Source of the DNA: Ferruginibacter sp.
GTDB taxonomy: Bacteria > Bacteroidota > Bacteroidia > Chitinophagales > Chitinophagaceae
Reading direction: 5' to 3'
Assembly (NCBI RefSeq): GCF_028288465.1
Contig: NZ_JAQBNR010000036.1
Span: 1 to 64,000, forward strand
DNA length: 64,000 nt
In this document: positions 1 through 8,388 of the stretch, one piece after another
Position numbering within the stretch: position 1 is the stretch's first letter
How the letters are laid out: every line of letters starts with the position of its first letter
Position numbers and translations under genes: made by a program
The notes under the pieces: model-generated
Database searches by the model: none
What the model saw: the letters and a program-made list of their open reading frames with translations, nothing else
Told to the model about the DNA's origin: nothing

Positions 1-318
1 AAACGAAGAGCGCAAAGGCTTCCACTGGGTATTGGTATTGTGGGTGGTCGTGGCACCAATGGCTCAGGAGATATTTTTATTGCCTTCTCCACGGCAAATG
101 CCAATGCATTTCAGCGAAACGATTTTACCAAAGTAGATGAACTACCTAATGATTTAATTGACCCGCTTTTTGAAGCAACGGTGCAGGCTGTCGAAGAAGC
201 CATCATCAATGCCATGGTAGCAGCGGAAACAATGGAAGGTGTCAATGGCAACAAGTCCTATGCCCTGCCCCATCAACTGGTGATTGATCTATTGCGAAAA
301 TATAAACGGATAAAATAA
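1..318 (+). CDS. P1 family (DmpA-like) peptidase, C-terminal fragment
   Basis: The reading frame is open from the first base of the window, so this is the 3' end of a longer gene. The visible part (about 105 residues) carries the motif GRGTNGSGDIFIAFSTANA followed by an acidic and hydrophobic stretch and the ending GNKSYALPHQLVIDLLRKY. This pattern is typical of the C-terminal subunit of DmpA-type (S58) self-processing aminopeptidases, whose family members cleave N-terminal residues from peptides or D-amino-acid amides. The catalytic N-terminal residue of the beta subunit lies outside the window. The GTG at position 40 is simply an internal valine codon. A strong hairpin follows the stop codon. 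The family call is from motif recognition only. Confidence 0.72.
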   Translation, partial: KRRAQRLPLGIGIVGGRGTNGSGDIFIAFSTANANAFQRNDFTKVDELPNDLIDPLFEATVQAVEEAIINAMVAAETMEGVNGNKSYALPHQLVIDLLRKYKRIK

Positions 319-367
319 ATACGGATTGTCAACTTTGAGAAGATATTTTAGTTAGTGCATGTATTAT

Positions 368-409
368 ATAACAAAAAAGCCATCCAGGTAGGGACGGCTT
401 TTTTGTTAT
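368..409. terminator. Bidirectional intrinsic terminator
   Basis: A 14-bp perfect stem (ATAACAAAAAAGCC at 368-381 with GGCTTTTTTGTTAT at 396-409) encloses a short loop that can pair further (TCC with GGA). A- and T-runs lie within the arms, so it works in both directions. It sits between the plus-strand peptidase gene and the convergent minus-strand TonB receptor gene. Confidence 0.85.
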
Positions 410-423
410 CAGAATTACTTTTA

Positions 424-2790
424 TCAGAATGTAGTTTTGAGCGTTACTCCATACGTTCCCGGATCTCCCAGATGCACTGCCCCAAAATCATACGCGTGTT
501 CAATGTACTTTGTTTTGGTAATATTTCTTGCCCAGAAATATACTTCCAAATGTTTACTGCTGACTCCGGCCCGTACATTTAAGCGCTGGTTGGAACCTTG
601 GCGGATATTGTTGGCAAGGTCGAAATACTCAGCGCCGAGATAATACCATTCGCCACCAGCAACTAATTTAACCTGGTGCTCAGCATTTATAAGATAACCA
701 TATTGCAATGTAAACACAGAAGTTACATCAGGTGTAAATATCTGGTGCTTTCCATCCAGGTTTACAACGTCCCCATTTGACGCTACTTTAAGCGATTTAT
801 ATTTAGCGTTGGTGTAGCCAAGATTGTAGCCCAGCTGAAGTCCTTTTACCGGCGCAAACAACAGTTCCAATTCAGCTCCTTTACTGGTTAATTCACCGGT
901 ATTTTTTGTAACGGTGATGGCATCCGGCAGCACCAATGTAGGCACCTGTGCATTGTTGATGTGGCTAAGGAACAAAGTAAAGTTCAACCTCAATCGCTGA
1001 TCGAGCAATTCATTTTTAATACCCAATTCTATATTGTTACTGTACTCCGGTTGAAAAGGATATAAAGGGGGCTGGCTTGGGTCAGAAGACAACTGGGTTA
1101 ACCCGCCGGTCCTGAAGCCCCGGCTGTAATTGGCAAACAGGTTACTGTTGTTTGCCACCTGGTACTGCAAACCAACCTTAGGAGAAATGGCATTGAAATT
1201 ACGTGCTGCGGAGGTATCCGGCCTTGTAACAAAAGCATCACTTCCATCAGGTTGCCCCTCTCCTTGTACTTCCAGGTATTTATGTTCGTAGTCGTATCGC
1301 AAACCAGCTACCAGCATCAGTTTGCGGGTAAGGTTGTAATTGGCCTGGCCAAAGATGGCGAAGCCTGTATTTTTTGCAGTTGAAGTATTGATGGATGCAA
1401 AATCGTTGGGTGCGCCCAGCAACGATCCATCTTTACCAAAATGGGTCGATTGTTTGTTTGGGTTGTTTTGGTGAAAGAAATAAGTACCAGCCGTCCAGCT
1501 AAATTTAGATGATTTGTTGGTAGCAGAACTAAATTTCATTTCATGCGTAATCACTTTTACGTTGTTCCATTTATTGCCATAATCATTGATCACTGTAACT
1601 GCGTCCAAAGGAGAAAAATCTCCATCGAGTGGCGACTTGTAGTAACGATGATTGTTTTGCCATGCCAGTTGCGAACTGAAATTGACCGCACCGCCGGAAT
1701 GATTTACAGCCAGCGAGGCATTCAATGTATTATCAATCATTTTGCCCACGGCATTTTGATTGAGCTGGTAGGGATTTTTAAAAGCATCTTCTACGCCATT
1801 TACCAAAGGAAAAGCCCCATCATTTTTATTATTCTGATGTTTTACATTCAATGTAACGGCCCATCCTGAACCCGGCAAATACTTTAAATAATAATTACCG
1901 CTGGCTGATTGTTGTTTATCAAAAGAACTGTTGTTGAATTGATTGGTGTAGTAACCATTGCGACTGCTGAAAACGCCGGACGCACCAAAAAACAATTTGT
2001 CTTTAATCAAAGGGGTACGAATACCTGCACTGTATCGCTGCTGGTTGTAATTACCGATATTGATTTCTGCAAAACCGCTGGTGGTATTGGATGGTTGTTT
2101 GGTAATGATGTTGATTACCCCGCCCATGGCGTTTCTTCCGTACAGTGCGCCTTGTGGCCCGCGCAATACTTCTATCCTTTCCACATCTGCCAGTTGCGGA
2201 ATATAGGTATCCAGGCTAAACTGGTTAACACCGTCGATATAAGTGGTTACGGCCGGGTCATAGGAAGTAGTGGTGATACCGCGGATAGAAGTAACGTTTC
2301 TCCCATCGCCTGAATTACCCGATGCCAGGTTGGGTACAATTGCTGTTAAATCCTTACTGTTCCATAACCTCAATTCTTCTATTCTGCGTGCAGAAATGGC
2401 CGAAATACTCACCGGTATTTTTTGCAATAATTCTTCTTTTTTTTCTGCTGTTACGGTTACCGTTTCCAATTGAAGCAATGCATTCTGCAATTGAAAACGC
2501 ACAACGTTCTCCGCCTTGTCTTTTACTTCAACTTCGGTGGCGGTAGTTGCGTAGCCAACAGAAGACAACTCGACCGTATACCGTCCGGCAGGCAAATGCT
2601 GCACGCTAAAATCACCTTCTTTATTGGTGACTGTTGTAACTGCCGTGTTCAATAAATGTACCGTAACATTTGGCACGGGTAACGAATGCGTATCAGTAAT
2701 TTTTCCCTGCAACGTTTGTGCATGGCCGTTAACGACACATCCCGATAATATCATCGCACAAACAACTTTAATCAATCTTCTTTTTTTCAT
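424..2790 (-). CDS. TonB-dependent receptor with carboxypeptidase-like N-terminal domain
   Basis: This is an outer-membrane active transporter of 788 residues. A signal peptide (about 1-24, ending VVNGHA) is followed by a carboxypeptidase-regulatory-like beta-sandwich (about 26-105, LQGKITDTHSLPVPNVTVHL), a TonB-box-like segment (ETVTVTAEKKEELLQ), a plug domain (about 115-225, with GGVINIITKQP) and a 22-strand-type beta-barrel that ends in an aromatic residue (GVTLKTTF). It lies 103 bp downstream of the ThuA/sugar dehydrogenase lipoprotein on the same strand. There is no SusD partner, so it is not a SusCD pair. The barrel resembles siderophore or small-molecule receptors (FecA/CirA class) more than SusC. 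The ligand cannot be read from the sequence. Confidence 0.9.
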   Translation of the reverse strand: MKKRRLIKVVCAMILSGCVVNGHAQTLQGKITDTHSLPVPNVTVHLLNTAVTTVTNKEGDFSVQHLPAGRYTVELSSVGYATTATEVEVKDKAENVVRFQLQNALLQLETVTVTAEKKEELLQKIPVSISAISARRIEELRLWNSKDLTAIVPNLASGNSGDGRNVTSIRGITTTSYDPAVTTYIDGVNQFSLDTYIPQLADVERIEVLRGPQGALYGRNAMGGVINIITKQPSNTTSGFAEINIGNYNQQRYSAGIRTPLIKDKLFFGASGVFSSRNGYYTNQFNNSSFDKQQSASGNYYLKYLPGSGWAVTLNVKHQNNKNDGAFPLVNGVEDAFKNPYQLNQNAVGKMIDNTLNASLAVNHSGGAVNFSSQLAWQNNHRYYKSPLDGDFSPLDAVTVINDYGNKWNNVKVITHEMKFSSATNKSSKFSWTAGTYFFHQNNPNKQSTHFGKDGSLLGAPNDFASINTSTAKNTGFAIFGQANYNLTRKLMLVAGLRYDYEHKYLEVQGEGQPDGSDAFVTRPDTSAARNFNAISPKVGLQYQVANNSNLFANYSRGFRTGGLTQLSSDPSQPPLYPFQPEYSNNIELGIKNELLDQRLRLNFTLFLSHINNAQVPTLVLPDAITVTKNTGELTSKGAELELLFAPVKGLQLGYNLGYTNAKYKSLKVASNGDVVNLDGKHQIFTPDVTSVFTLQYGYLINAEHQVKLVAGGEWYYLGAEYFDLANNIRQGSNQRLNVRAGVSSKHLEVYFWARNITKTKYIEHAYDFGAVHLGDPGTYGVTLKTTF

Positions 2791-2838
2791 CTATATTTTA
2801 TTTTTTAAAATGCGCTCTTCACATTATGCTTTAATAAT

Positions 2839-2877
2839 AAGATCAGCATCAACAATCAATGTGCTAATGCTGATCTT
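2839..2877 (-). terminator. Putative hairpin terminator after the ThuA gene
   Basis: Arms AAGATCAGCAT (2839-2849) and ATGCTGATCTT (2867-2877) are perfectly complementary over 11 bp with a 17-nt loop. It lies between the stop codon of the ThuA/dehydrogenase gene and the start of the receptor gene. The T-tract is weak on the minus strand, so it may only attenuate read-through. Confidence 0.5.
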
Positions 2878-2893
2878 TTAAAACGGTGCTTTA

Positions 2894-5800
2894 TTAATTC
2901 GAAAACTGAACAGACATCATACCTGCCTGCAATTTTTCCTGCGGTTTATATATGATGTACACGGTATGCTGTTTTCCATCGCTTACCGTTTCAATCGGTA
3001 GTTTAACAGTCGTCAGCTGCATACCTGCGCCTTTAACCGGTGGTATGGTAGTGCCGCCTTTACTAATTACTTTTCCATCAGGTGCATCCAGTCTTATTTC
3101 AAAATCCAAATTCTTTTTAGGTGCGGCCTGCGAGCCACAGCCCAACTGAATAGTACGAACGCCTGTCAGATCAATATTCTCCAGCGCCACCCAACCTTCG
3201 GCAACAGGTAAAATCATCAGGTTATTACCACCGTATTTCATAGCAGTAAAACTTTTTGTTTTTTCCGTTCCGGTAAATGTAACCGTATTGCTGTTTAAGG
3301 CTACCGAATTGCTACCTGTTAACGCCTTGATGTTGTTGCCGCCTTTATCTGTATAGCTGGCAGATAAAACCATTACACTGTTAGGTTTGACGTTAGCCGG
3401 AGGAATAATTGTACCTGACTGAGGAAGCGATTTTTTTACCGCGGCCTTATTGGACAGCGACAGTACCCAACTCACAATCTGATGTATATCTTCCTGTGCC
3501 AGGGTTGGATGCGCAGCCATGGCCACCTGACCCCAAACACCACTACCGCCTTTAATTATCTTCTGTGTCAGGTACGTCATTGCATTTGGATCTTTTGCGT
3601 ATTTCTGTGATACTTCTACAAAAGCCGGTCCCACTGATTTTTCGGCTTCTTTATGACAGCTCTTACAATCCAGCGTCATCATCAAACTCTTACCACTAAT
3701 GGTAGCCTGCCCCTGCTGATGTCCCATCGGCGAGCCGGCTTTATCAAAGCCTTCCACATAATCAACAGATACATACAGGTTGGCCAAATCAAATTTTGCC
3801 GTGTCGGTTTTGTCGGCCACGCTTACTGCGTACTGCACAGGTAAACCCGGTAAGTAAAAAGATTTATTGCCACCAGTGATATCAATCGTTACAGTTGGCG
3901 TTTCATTGCCAGCATATACCCTTACTTCATTGCTTTTTGATGAAGCGCCTTTATCATCTTTTGCTTCAACTGTAATGATGTAATCGCCAGCCGTGGTGTA
4001 GGTATAGTCAAGTGTTGGTTCTGTTGTTTCTTTGGTTGTGCCATTGCCCAGGTTCCATTTATAAGTTACTTTGTCTTTTTCAAGATCTTTGGCATCTACC
4101 GATATTTTAACAGCAAAAGGTAACACGCCGGTACTTTTATCTGTTTTAATGGAGGTAATTACAGGAGGCCTGTTTCCACCATTAAAATCAATTCTTGCTA
4201 AACCGGCATCTACATTTTTAGTAAACCAGCCATTGCCGTATTCCAGTAAATACAACTTCCCATCGGGTCCAACTTCCATATCTATTAAAGAATTCACTTT
4301 TAAAGAAGGAAAGAAAGGCTCCATCTTATCAAAGTCGCCATTGGGCTGCATGGTTACTGCTTTTATCCACCCACGTATCCAATCGTAAATAAACAATTTG
4401 CCATTGTAGTAATCGGGCAAACGGGTTTCTTTTGGAAACATGTCGGTGTAATATACCGGGCCTGCCATAGCGTTTCTGCCGCCGGTACCAACTTGTGGAA
4501 AATCAGGTGACGCTGCATATGGATACCAGATAAATGCTGGTTGTGCCGGCGGCAATTCCGTTAAGCCGGTATTGTGTTTTGAATTGTTGATGGGATGGGC
4601 CGGGTCGTACAGATCGCCACTTTTTCCGGTGCCATAATCAAACTGGCGGTAAGGATAATTGTTGCCAACAAATAACGGCCAGCCGAAGAAACCTGCTTTA
4701 CGTGCCTGGTTCACTTCGTCATAGCCACGAGGGCCACGGGTTGCCATGCTGTCATTATTGGCATCGGGCCCAACTTCGCCCCAATACAAATTGCTGTTCT
4801 TTTGATCTACGGTTATGCGGTATGGGTTACGGTCGCCCATTACATAAATTTCTGGTCTTGTTTTGGCAGTACCCTTCGGGAAAAGATTGCCTTCCGGTAT
4901 TTCGTAACTGCCATCATCCTTCACCCGGATACGCATAATTTTTCCTCGAAGATCATTGGTATTACCACTGGATCTTCTTGCATCGTATTGCTGGTTGGGA
5001 GAAAAATCATTTAAGGGAGCGAATCCGCTGTTTACATATTTAGCTTTAGGTTCGTCGAATGGTGTTGAGTTATCTCCGGCAGAAAAGTACAACAATTTAT
5101 CAGGGCCAAAAGCAATAGAACCACCTGTGTGGCAGCAAATCTCCCGTTGCGATTTTACTTCCAGGATTGTTTTTTCAGATTTATTGTCAATCGTATCATT
5201 CTTAAAAGTGAACCTGGATAATCGGTTTACTGAACTGTCAATCGGGCTATAATAAATATATATCCAGTTGTTTTTAGCAAAGTCAGGATCTTTTGCCAGG
5301 CCTAGTACACCTTCTTCCGCATTCACGCCCGGCGTCGATGTTTTGAAGTATGCATTTAAAAAGCCCACCTGCTTTACTTTTTTTGTATCGCTTTTATACA
5401 ACATGATTTCGCCGCGGCGCTGTGTAACCAGGATATCCAGGTTTGGAAGAATGGTCATCTCTGTTGGCTCATAAAACTCACCCTGCGAAAGCTGTGTTTT
5501 TGTAAAACGATTGTCTTCCGGCGGTATCTGTGTTTTTACTTTTGAATAATCCAGCGCTTTATTTTCGCCGATGGCATATTCAATCCCTCCTAAAATATGC
5601 TGCAGGTAAGGCTCTTCGGTAAAGGATTCTTTGGTATGACCTAATGCGGTATAAAAAGCCCGTCCACCATCATAATCATGGTACCACGACATAGGATGAT
5701 TGTCACCATTCTCACCACCATGATAGGATTTTTCATCAATAGTTAAGAGTATCTTGGTTTCCTTGCTGAGCTTTTTATAACTGTAGAATTCATCTGTTCT

Positions 5801-6319
5801 TTTCCACTGTGCCGGTAAATGTTTGGTAGCGATATTTTCCTTGTCTACCACGTTTAAAATACCAGGCTGCACGTTTGGAAAAGTATCATGTATACCGGGA
5901 TGACTCAAAAAGTAGCCTCCAACCAATCTTCCATACCATCCCCAATCGTATTCACAATCTGCAGCGGCGTGTATACCCACGTAGCCGCCCCCGGCTTGTA
6001 TGTATCTCTCAAAGGCGGCCTCCTGTAAATAATTTAGTACATCACCCGTGGTGCTTAAAAAAACCACTGCTGAATAATTTTTTAAACTGTCTTCATTAAA
6101 AATGGCTGCATCGGTGGTAGTATCCACATCAAAATTGTGCAGACCGCCGAGCTTCTGTATTGCCGTATTGCCATCAGCAATCGACTCATGATGATACCCC
6201 GCAGTTTTGCTGAAGACCAGAATTTTTGCTTTGCCTTTTTCTTTTTTAGAGCAGGAAAAAGTGAGTAAGACAATCGTAAGCAGTAAACAATTTTTCACAA
6301 TGGCAAGTGAACGGTTCAT
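2894..6319 (-). CDS. ThuA / glucose-sorbosone dehydrogenase / PKD / cytochrome c multidomain lipoprotein
   Basis: This 1141-residue protein has a lipoprotein signal (lipobox LLTFSC near residue 23). Domains in order: a ThuA-like glutamine-amidotransferase fold (about 30-255, SKTAGYHHESIADGN and GIHAAAD); a glucose/sorbosone dehydrogenase-type beta-propeller (about 270-695, LGLAKDPDF, CCHTGGSIAFGPD and MGDRNPYRI); a PKD domain (about 700-795); a class I cytochrome c with heme motif CKSCH at 885-889; and a C-terminal carbohydrate-binding-like beta-sandwich (about 1000-1141). The family knowledge suggests periplasmic or surface oxidation of a sugar with electrons passed to the fused heme. Which cofactor the propeller binds is not visible. 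It lies directly upstream of the TonB receptor, so a shared role is plausible. Confidence 0.88.
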   Translation of the reverse strand: MNRSLAIVKNCLLLTIVLLTFSCSKKEKGKAKILVFSKTAGYHHESIADGNTAIQKLGGLHNFDVDTTTDAAIFNEDSLKNYSAVVFLSTTGDVLNYLQEAAFERYIQAGGGYVGIHAAADCEYDWGWYGRLVGGYFLSHPGIHDTFPNVQPGILNVVDKENIATKHLPAQWKRTDEFYSYKKLSKETKILLTIDEKSYHGGENGDNHPMSWYHDYDGGRAFYTALGHTKESFTEEPYLQHILGGIEYAIGENKALDYSKVKTQIPPEDNRFTKTQLSQGEFYEPTEMTILPNLDILVTQRRGEIMLYKSDTKKVKQVGFLNAYFKTSTPGVNAEEGVLGLAKDPDFAKNNWIYIYYSPIDSSVNRLSRFTFKNDTIDNKSEKTILEVKSQREICCHTGGSIAFGPDKLLYFSAGDNSTPFDEPKAKYVNSGFAPLNDFSPNQQYDARRSSGNTNDLRGKIMRIRVKDDGSYEIPEGNLFPKGTAKTRPEIYVMGDRNPYRITVDQKNSNLYWGEVGPDANNDSMATRGPRGYDEVNQARKAGFFGWPLFVGNNYPYRQFDYGTGKSGDLYDPAHPINNSKHNTGLTELPPAQPAFIWYPYAASPDFPQVGTGGRNAMAGPVYYTDMFPKETRLPDYYNGKLFIYDWIRGWIKAVTMQPNGDFDKMEPFFPSLKVNSLIDMEVGPDGKLYLLEYGNGWFTKNVDAGLARIDFNGGNRPPVITSIKTDKSTGVLPFAVKISVDAKDLEKDKVTYKWNLGNGTTKETTEPTLDYTYTTAGDYIITVEAKDDKGASSKSNEVRVYAGNETPTVTIDITGGNKSFYLPGLPVQYAVSVADKTDTAKFDLANLYVSVDYVEGFDKAGSPMGHQQGQATISGKSLMMTLDCKSCHKEAEKSVGPAFVEVSQKYAKDPNAMTYLTQKIIKGGSGVWGQVAMAAHPTLAQEDIHQIVSWVLSLSNKAAVKKSLPQSGTIIPPANVKPNSVMVLSASYTDKGGNNIKALTGSNSVALNSNTVTFTGTEKTKSFTAMKYGGNNLMILPVAEGWVALENIDLTGVRTIQLGCGSQAAPKKNLDFEIRLDAPDGKVISKGGTTIPPVKGAGMQLTTVKLPIETVSDGKQHTVYIIYKPQEKLQAGMMSVQFSN

Positions 6320-6890
6320 GTTGATTTTAGTTTAAGTATTAAAAGATGCAGAAATCTGTGAAATTTTTTAAATCATTGATATGTAAGCTGGCAAAAATAC
6401 CGATGATTTTATACGGTATTGAACTCTGTTGAAGGCCTTCGGCAGGCTCCTCTTAGCTCATGAAACAATAGTCTTCGCAATTTAATACAGTATTGAATCA
6501 CTTTAAAATAACCCTGGCTATCTTATTAACATACATATGTTTTTTTTTAAAGATTACCTGTGGATGTATTTGTAAACCAGTTAACTAAAAAACGATGTGC
6601 GAATATAGTGATAGTGCAGCTTATTGCTCTTCTAAAACACTGGTAAATTTACCTTGGTTAATATTCCATTGTGTTGGAGTGACGCATTAACATAAAGTAG
6701 AGTTTATAGAGTTATAGTTTGCTTTGCCAATAATGCCCTCGAAGTTGCATTAAGAGCCGGCTAAATGTATGTAACTATTAGCCAATAGAACACGATGCCA
6801 CTAAAGGAACAGCTGCCGCTATTTTTATTTGAGAGCTGCTGCATCACCCTCCTACTCAACCTTGCCAAACTTTGTTTATTTTTGTCGGGT
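6320..6890. other. Long non-coding divergent interval
   Basis: About 570 bp lie between the divergent ThuA gene and the Crp/Fnr gene. On the minus strand there is a -7-like element (TATTTTTG, positions 6399 down to 6392). It overlaps an inverted repeat, AATACCG at 6396-6402 and CGGTATT at 6414-6420. A copy of the core GTATTGAA recurs near 6488. The rest is AT-rich, and no RNA gene or clear repeat is seen. A plus-strand open frame begins at 6795, but its first 32 codons do not look like the Crp family. Confidence 0.5.
6392..6420 (-). promoter_or_regulatory. Candidate promoter and operator of the ThuA gene
   Basis: The minus strand reads TATTTTTG (TAnnTTTG -7 consensus of Bacteroidetes) at 6399-6392. 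A 7-bp inverted repeat (AATACCG/CGGTATT, 11-nt spacer) overlaps it. No convincing -33 TTTG was found, so this may be a regulated promoter. The start codon is about 73 bp downstream. Confidence 0.35.
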
Positions 6891-7472
6891 ATGTATGAGG
6901 TATTTTTTAAAAAAATCAACGAAGTAATTCACCTGACTGCCGATGAAGAGGCTATTTTCAAGAACTACCTTAAGCCAAAGAAACTACGCAAGAAACAGTT
7001 TATTTTACAGGAAGGCGATGTATGCAAATACAGCATTTTTGTAGAAAAAGGTTTATTGAGATCGTATTCTGTAAATGAGAAAGGTAATGACCAGGTGGTA
7101 CAATTTGCACTGGAGGGTTGGTGGATTGCAGACCTCTACAGTTTTATTACAGGAGAGCCTTCAAGGTATAATATTGATGCACTGGAAGACTGTGAATTGT
7201 TGTTGATAAATAATGATGGGCTAAAAGAAGTGAGAAGGCAGATTCCTAAATTTCTTGAATTTTCTTTTTTGCAAATGCAGAATGCGTACATCGCACTTGA
7301 GAGAAGATGGTCGCATATGGTAACACTTTCAACCGAGGAACGGTACAATAAACTGCTGGATAAATATCCTGACATTGTTCAAAGAGTGCCCCAACACATG
7401 ATTGCTTCGTACCTGGGTCTCACACCCGAAACGTTGAGCCGTGCAAAAAAGCAAATGACACTTCCAAAGTAA
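6891..7472 (+). CDS. Crp/Fnr family transcriptional regulator
   Basis: This one-component regulator has 193 residues if it starts at ATG 6891 (MYEVFFKKINEVIHL). An upstream ATG at 6795 would add 32 residues that do not fit the family. A cyclic-nucleotide-binding-like beta-barrel spans about 10-125 (KKLRKKQFILQEGDVCKYSI and VQFALEGWWIADLYSFITGEPS). A C-terminal helix-turn-helix spans about 150-190 (QHMIASYLGLTPETLSRAKK). There is no N-terminal cysteine cluster for an Fe-S centre as in E. coli FNR. A -7-like TATTTTTG at 6877-6884 would place the transcript start almost at the ATG, so the mRNA may be leaderless. Perfect FNR-type boxes lie in front of the next two transcription units, which are its most likely targets. 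Confidence 0.88.
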   Translation: MYEVFFKKINEVIHLTADEEAIFKNYLKPKKLRKKQFILQEGDVCKYSIFVEKGLLRSYSVNEKGNDQVVQFALEGWWIADLYSFITGEPSRYNIDALEDCELLLINNDGLKEVRRQIPKFLEFSFLQMQNAYIALERRWSHMVTLSTEERYNKLLDKYPDIVQRVPQHMIASYLGLTPETLSRAKKQMTLPK

Positions 7473-7495
7473 TTTCTTCTTTTATTTCGACACCA

Positions 7496-7562
7496 TTGAT
7501 ATTTATCAACGGTATTTCTTGTCTAATCTCAATACCTGCTGGTGTAGCCTGGTTTAATTTTG
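7496..7562 (+). promoter_or_regulatory. FNR-type box plus -7 element (promoter A)
   Basis: The site TTGAT-ATTT-ATCAA (7496-7509) matches the FNR consensus TTGATnnnnATCAA perfectly. A TAATTTTG -7 element (TAnnTTTG) begins at 7555, exactly 59 bp after the start of the box. This puts the box about 66 bp upstream of the expected start of transcription, a class I activator position. The stretch between them shares TATTTCTTG and TCAATA with promoter B at 8266-8332. No -33 TTTG is evident, which fits activator dependence. Confidence 0.65.
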
Positions 7563-7646
7563 CGCTAACAATCGCGGCGTTATTACTATAGGGCGCAATA
7601 CTCAATCAACGCCTGAAAAAGTAACGGCCACTGAAATAAATCAGCT

Positions 7647-8246
7647 ATGCATATACAAGAAACAATTGTACTCATCGGTACTGGAAAAAATGGCCGGCTT
7701 GCAGCGGTTTCGTTGCAGGCATGCAGATATCAGCTATTGCTGTGTGATAAAAATTTTATACAAGCCCGGGAGTTGGCACAGGAGTTTAATAGCACTGCCT
7801 GTGGCTGCGTAGCAGAAGCAATGGAATGCTCCTTTAACTGTGCCTGGGAAGCCGATATAATTATATTGACGCCGGACTTTGAGGAACAACTGGAAGTTGC
7901 CCGGTATATTAAAGCCGTAGCAAATCAAAAGTTGCTAATCAGTGTTTATGATGACGGTAATAGCAACTCCGGTGACGAAGGTATTTCTTCAACTCAGCAA
8001 ATTGATTTGATCAGGGACATACTTCCTAACACAAAAATAGCTTTAATAAAATTTGCCACTGCACGCTGCGACAAAGGTCTTAAAACAAATGCTATTGAAA
8101 ATATTGAGATTTACAGCAGAGAGCAAAATACGCTTGATACAGTTGCCGGAATATTTAAAAATTCCGGTGTTGAAAATGTAAAAAAAGAATTGCTTTCATT
8201 AACACCCAACATGTTACAACCTGAAAGTATTGATCCAAAATGTTAA
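7647..8246 (+). CDS. NAD(P)-binding Rossmann protein (F420-dependent oxidoreductase-like)
   Basis: The 199-residue protein begins with a beta strand and a GxGxxG-type dinucleotide loop (VLIGTGKNG, Gly at 11, 13 and 16). A second-strand DKN (about 35) and the pattern WEADIIILTPDF (about 70-80) then follow, as in NADP oxidoreductase/F420-dependent-like small Rossmann proteins. The C-terminal third (IALIKFATARCDKGLKTNA to GVENVKK) follows the same family layout, but no substrate is indicated. It is the first gene after the Crp/Fnr regulator and stands behind an FNR-type promoter with a leader of roughly 75 nt. It is followed after about 20 bp by the second FNR-type promoter. The exact function is unknown. 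Confidence 0.65.
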   Translation: MHIQETIVLIGTGKNGRLAAVSLQACRYQLLLCDKNFIQARELAQEFNSTACGCVAEAMECSFNCAWEADIIILTPDFEEQLEVARYIKAVANQKLLISVYDDGNSNSGDEGISSTQQIDLIRDILPNTKIALIKFATARCDKGLKTNAIENIEIYSREQNTLDTVAGIFKNSGVENVKKELLSLTPNMLQPESIDPKC

Positions 8247-8265
8247 AGCAGTTTAACTAAATCTG

Positions 8266-8332
8266 TTGATTTTTATCAACACTATTTCTTGCTTATCCTC
8301 AATAAAAAAAAGTAATCCGCTTAATAGCTTTG
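8266..8332 (+). promoter_or_regulatory. FNR-type box plus -7 element (promoter B)
   Basis: The site TTGAT-TTTT-ATCAA (8266-8279; the palindrome extends to GTTGAT...ATCAAC, 8265-8280) again matches the FNR consensus. The -7 element TAGCTTTG begins at 8325, exactly 59 bp after the box start, the same spacing as promoter A. The downstream leader to the YceI gene is about 50 nt. Confidence 0.7.
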
Positions 8333-8388
8333 CAGTATCAAAAAATCATCAACAATAAAATTCTAATTAAAAAAAACAAAAACACAAC

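Noticed and set aside
1543..1869. Plus-strand open frame of 108 codons inside the TonB receptor
   Set aside because: It lies entirely within a well-supported minus-strand gene in another frame, and its translation has no family resemblance.
7583..7594. T7-promoter-like string (ACTATAGGGC)
   Set aside because: It matches only the last part of the T7 class III promoter; there is no upstream half and no phage polymerase. It is a chance match.
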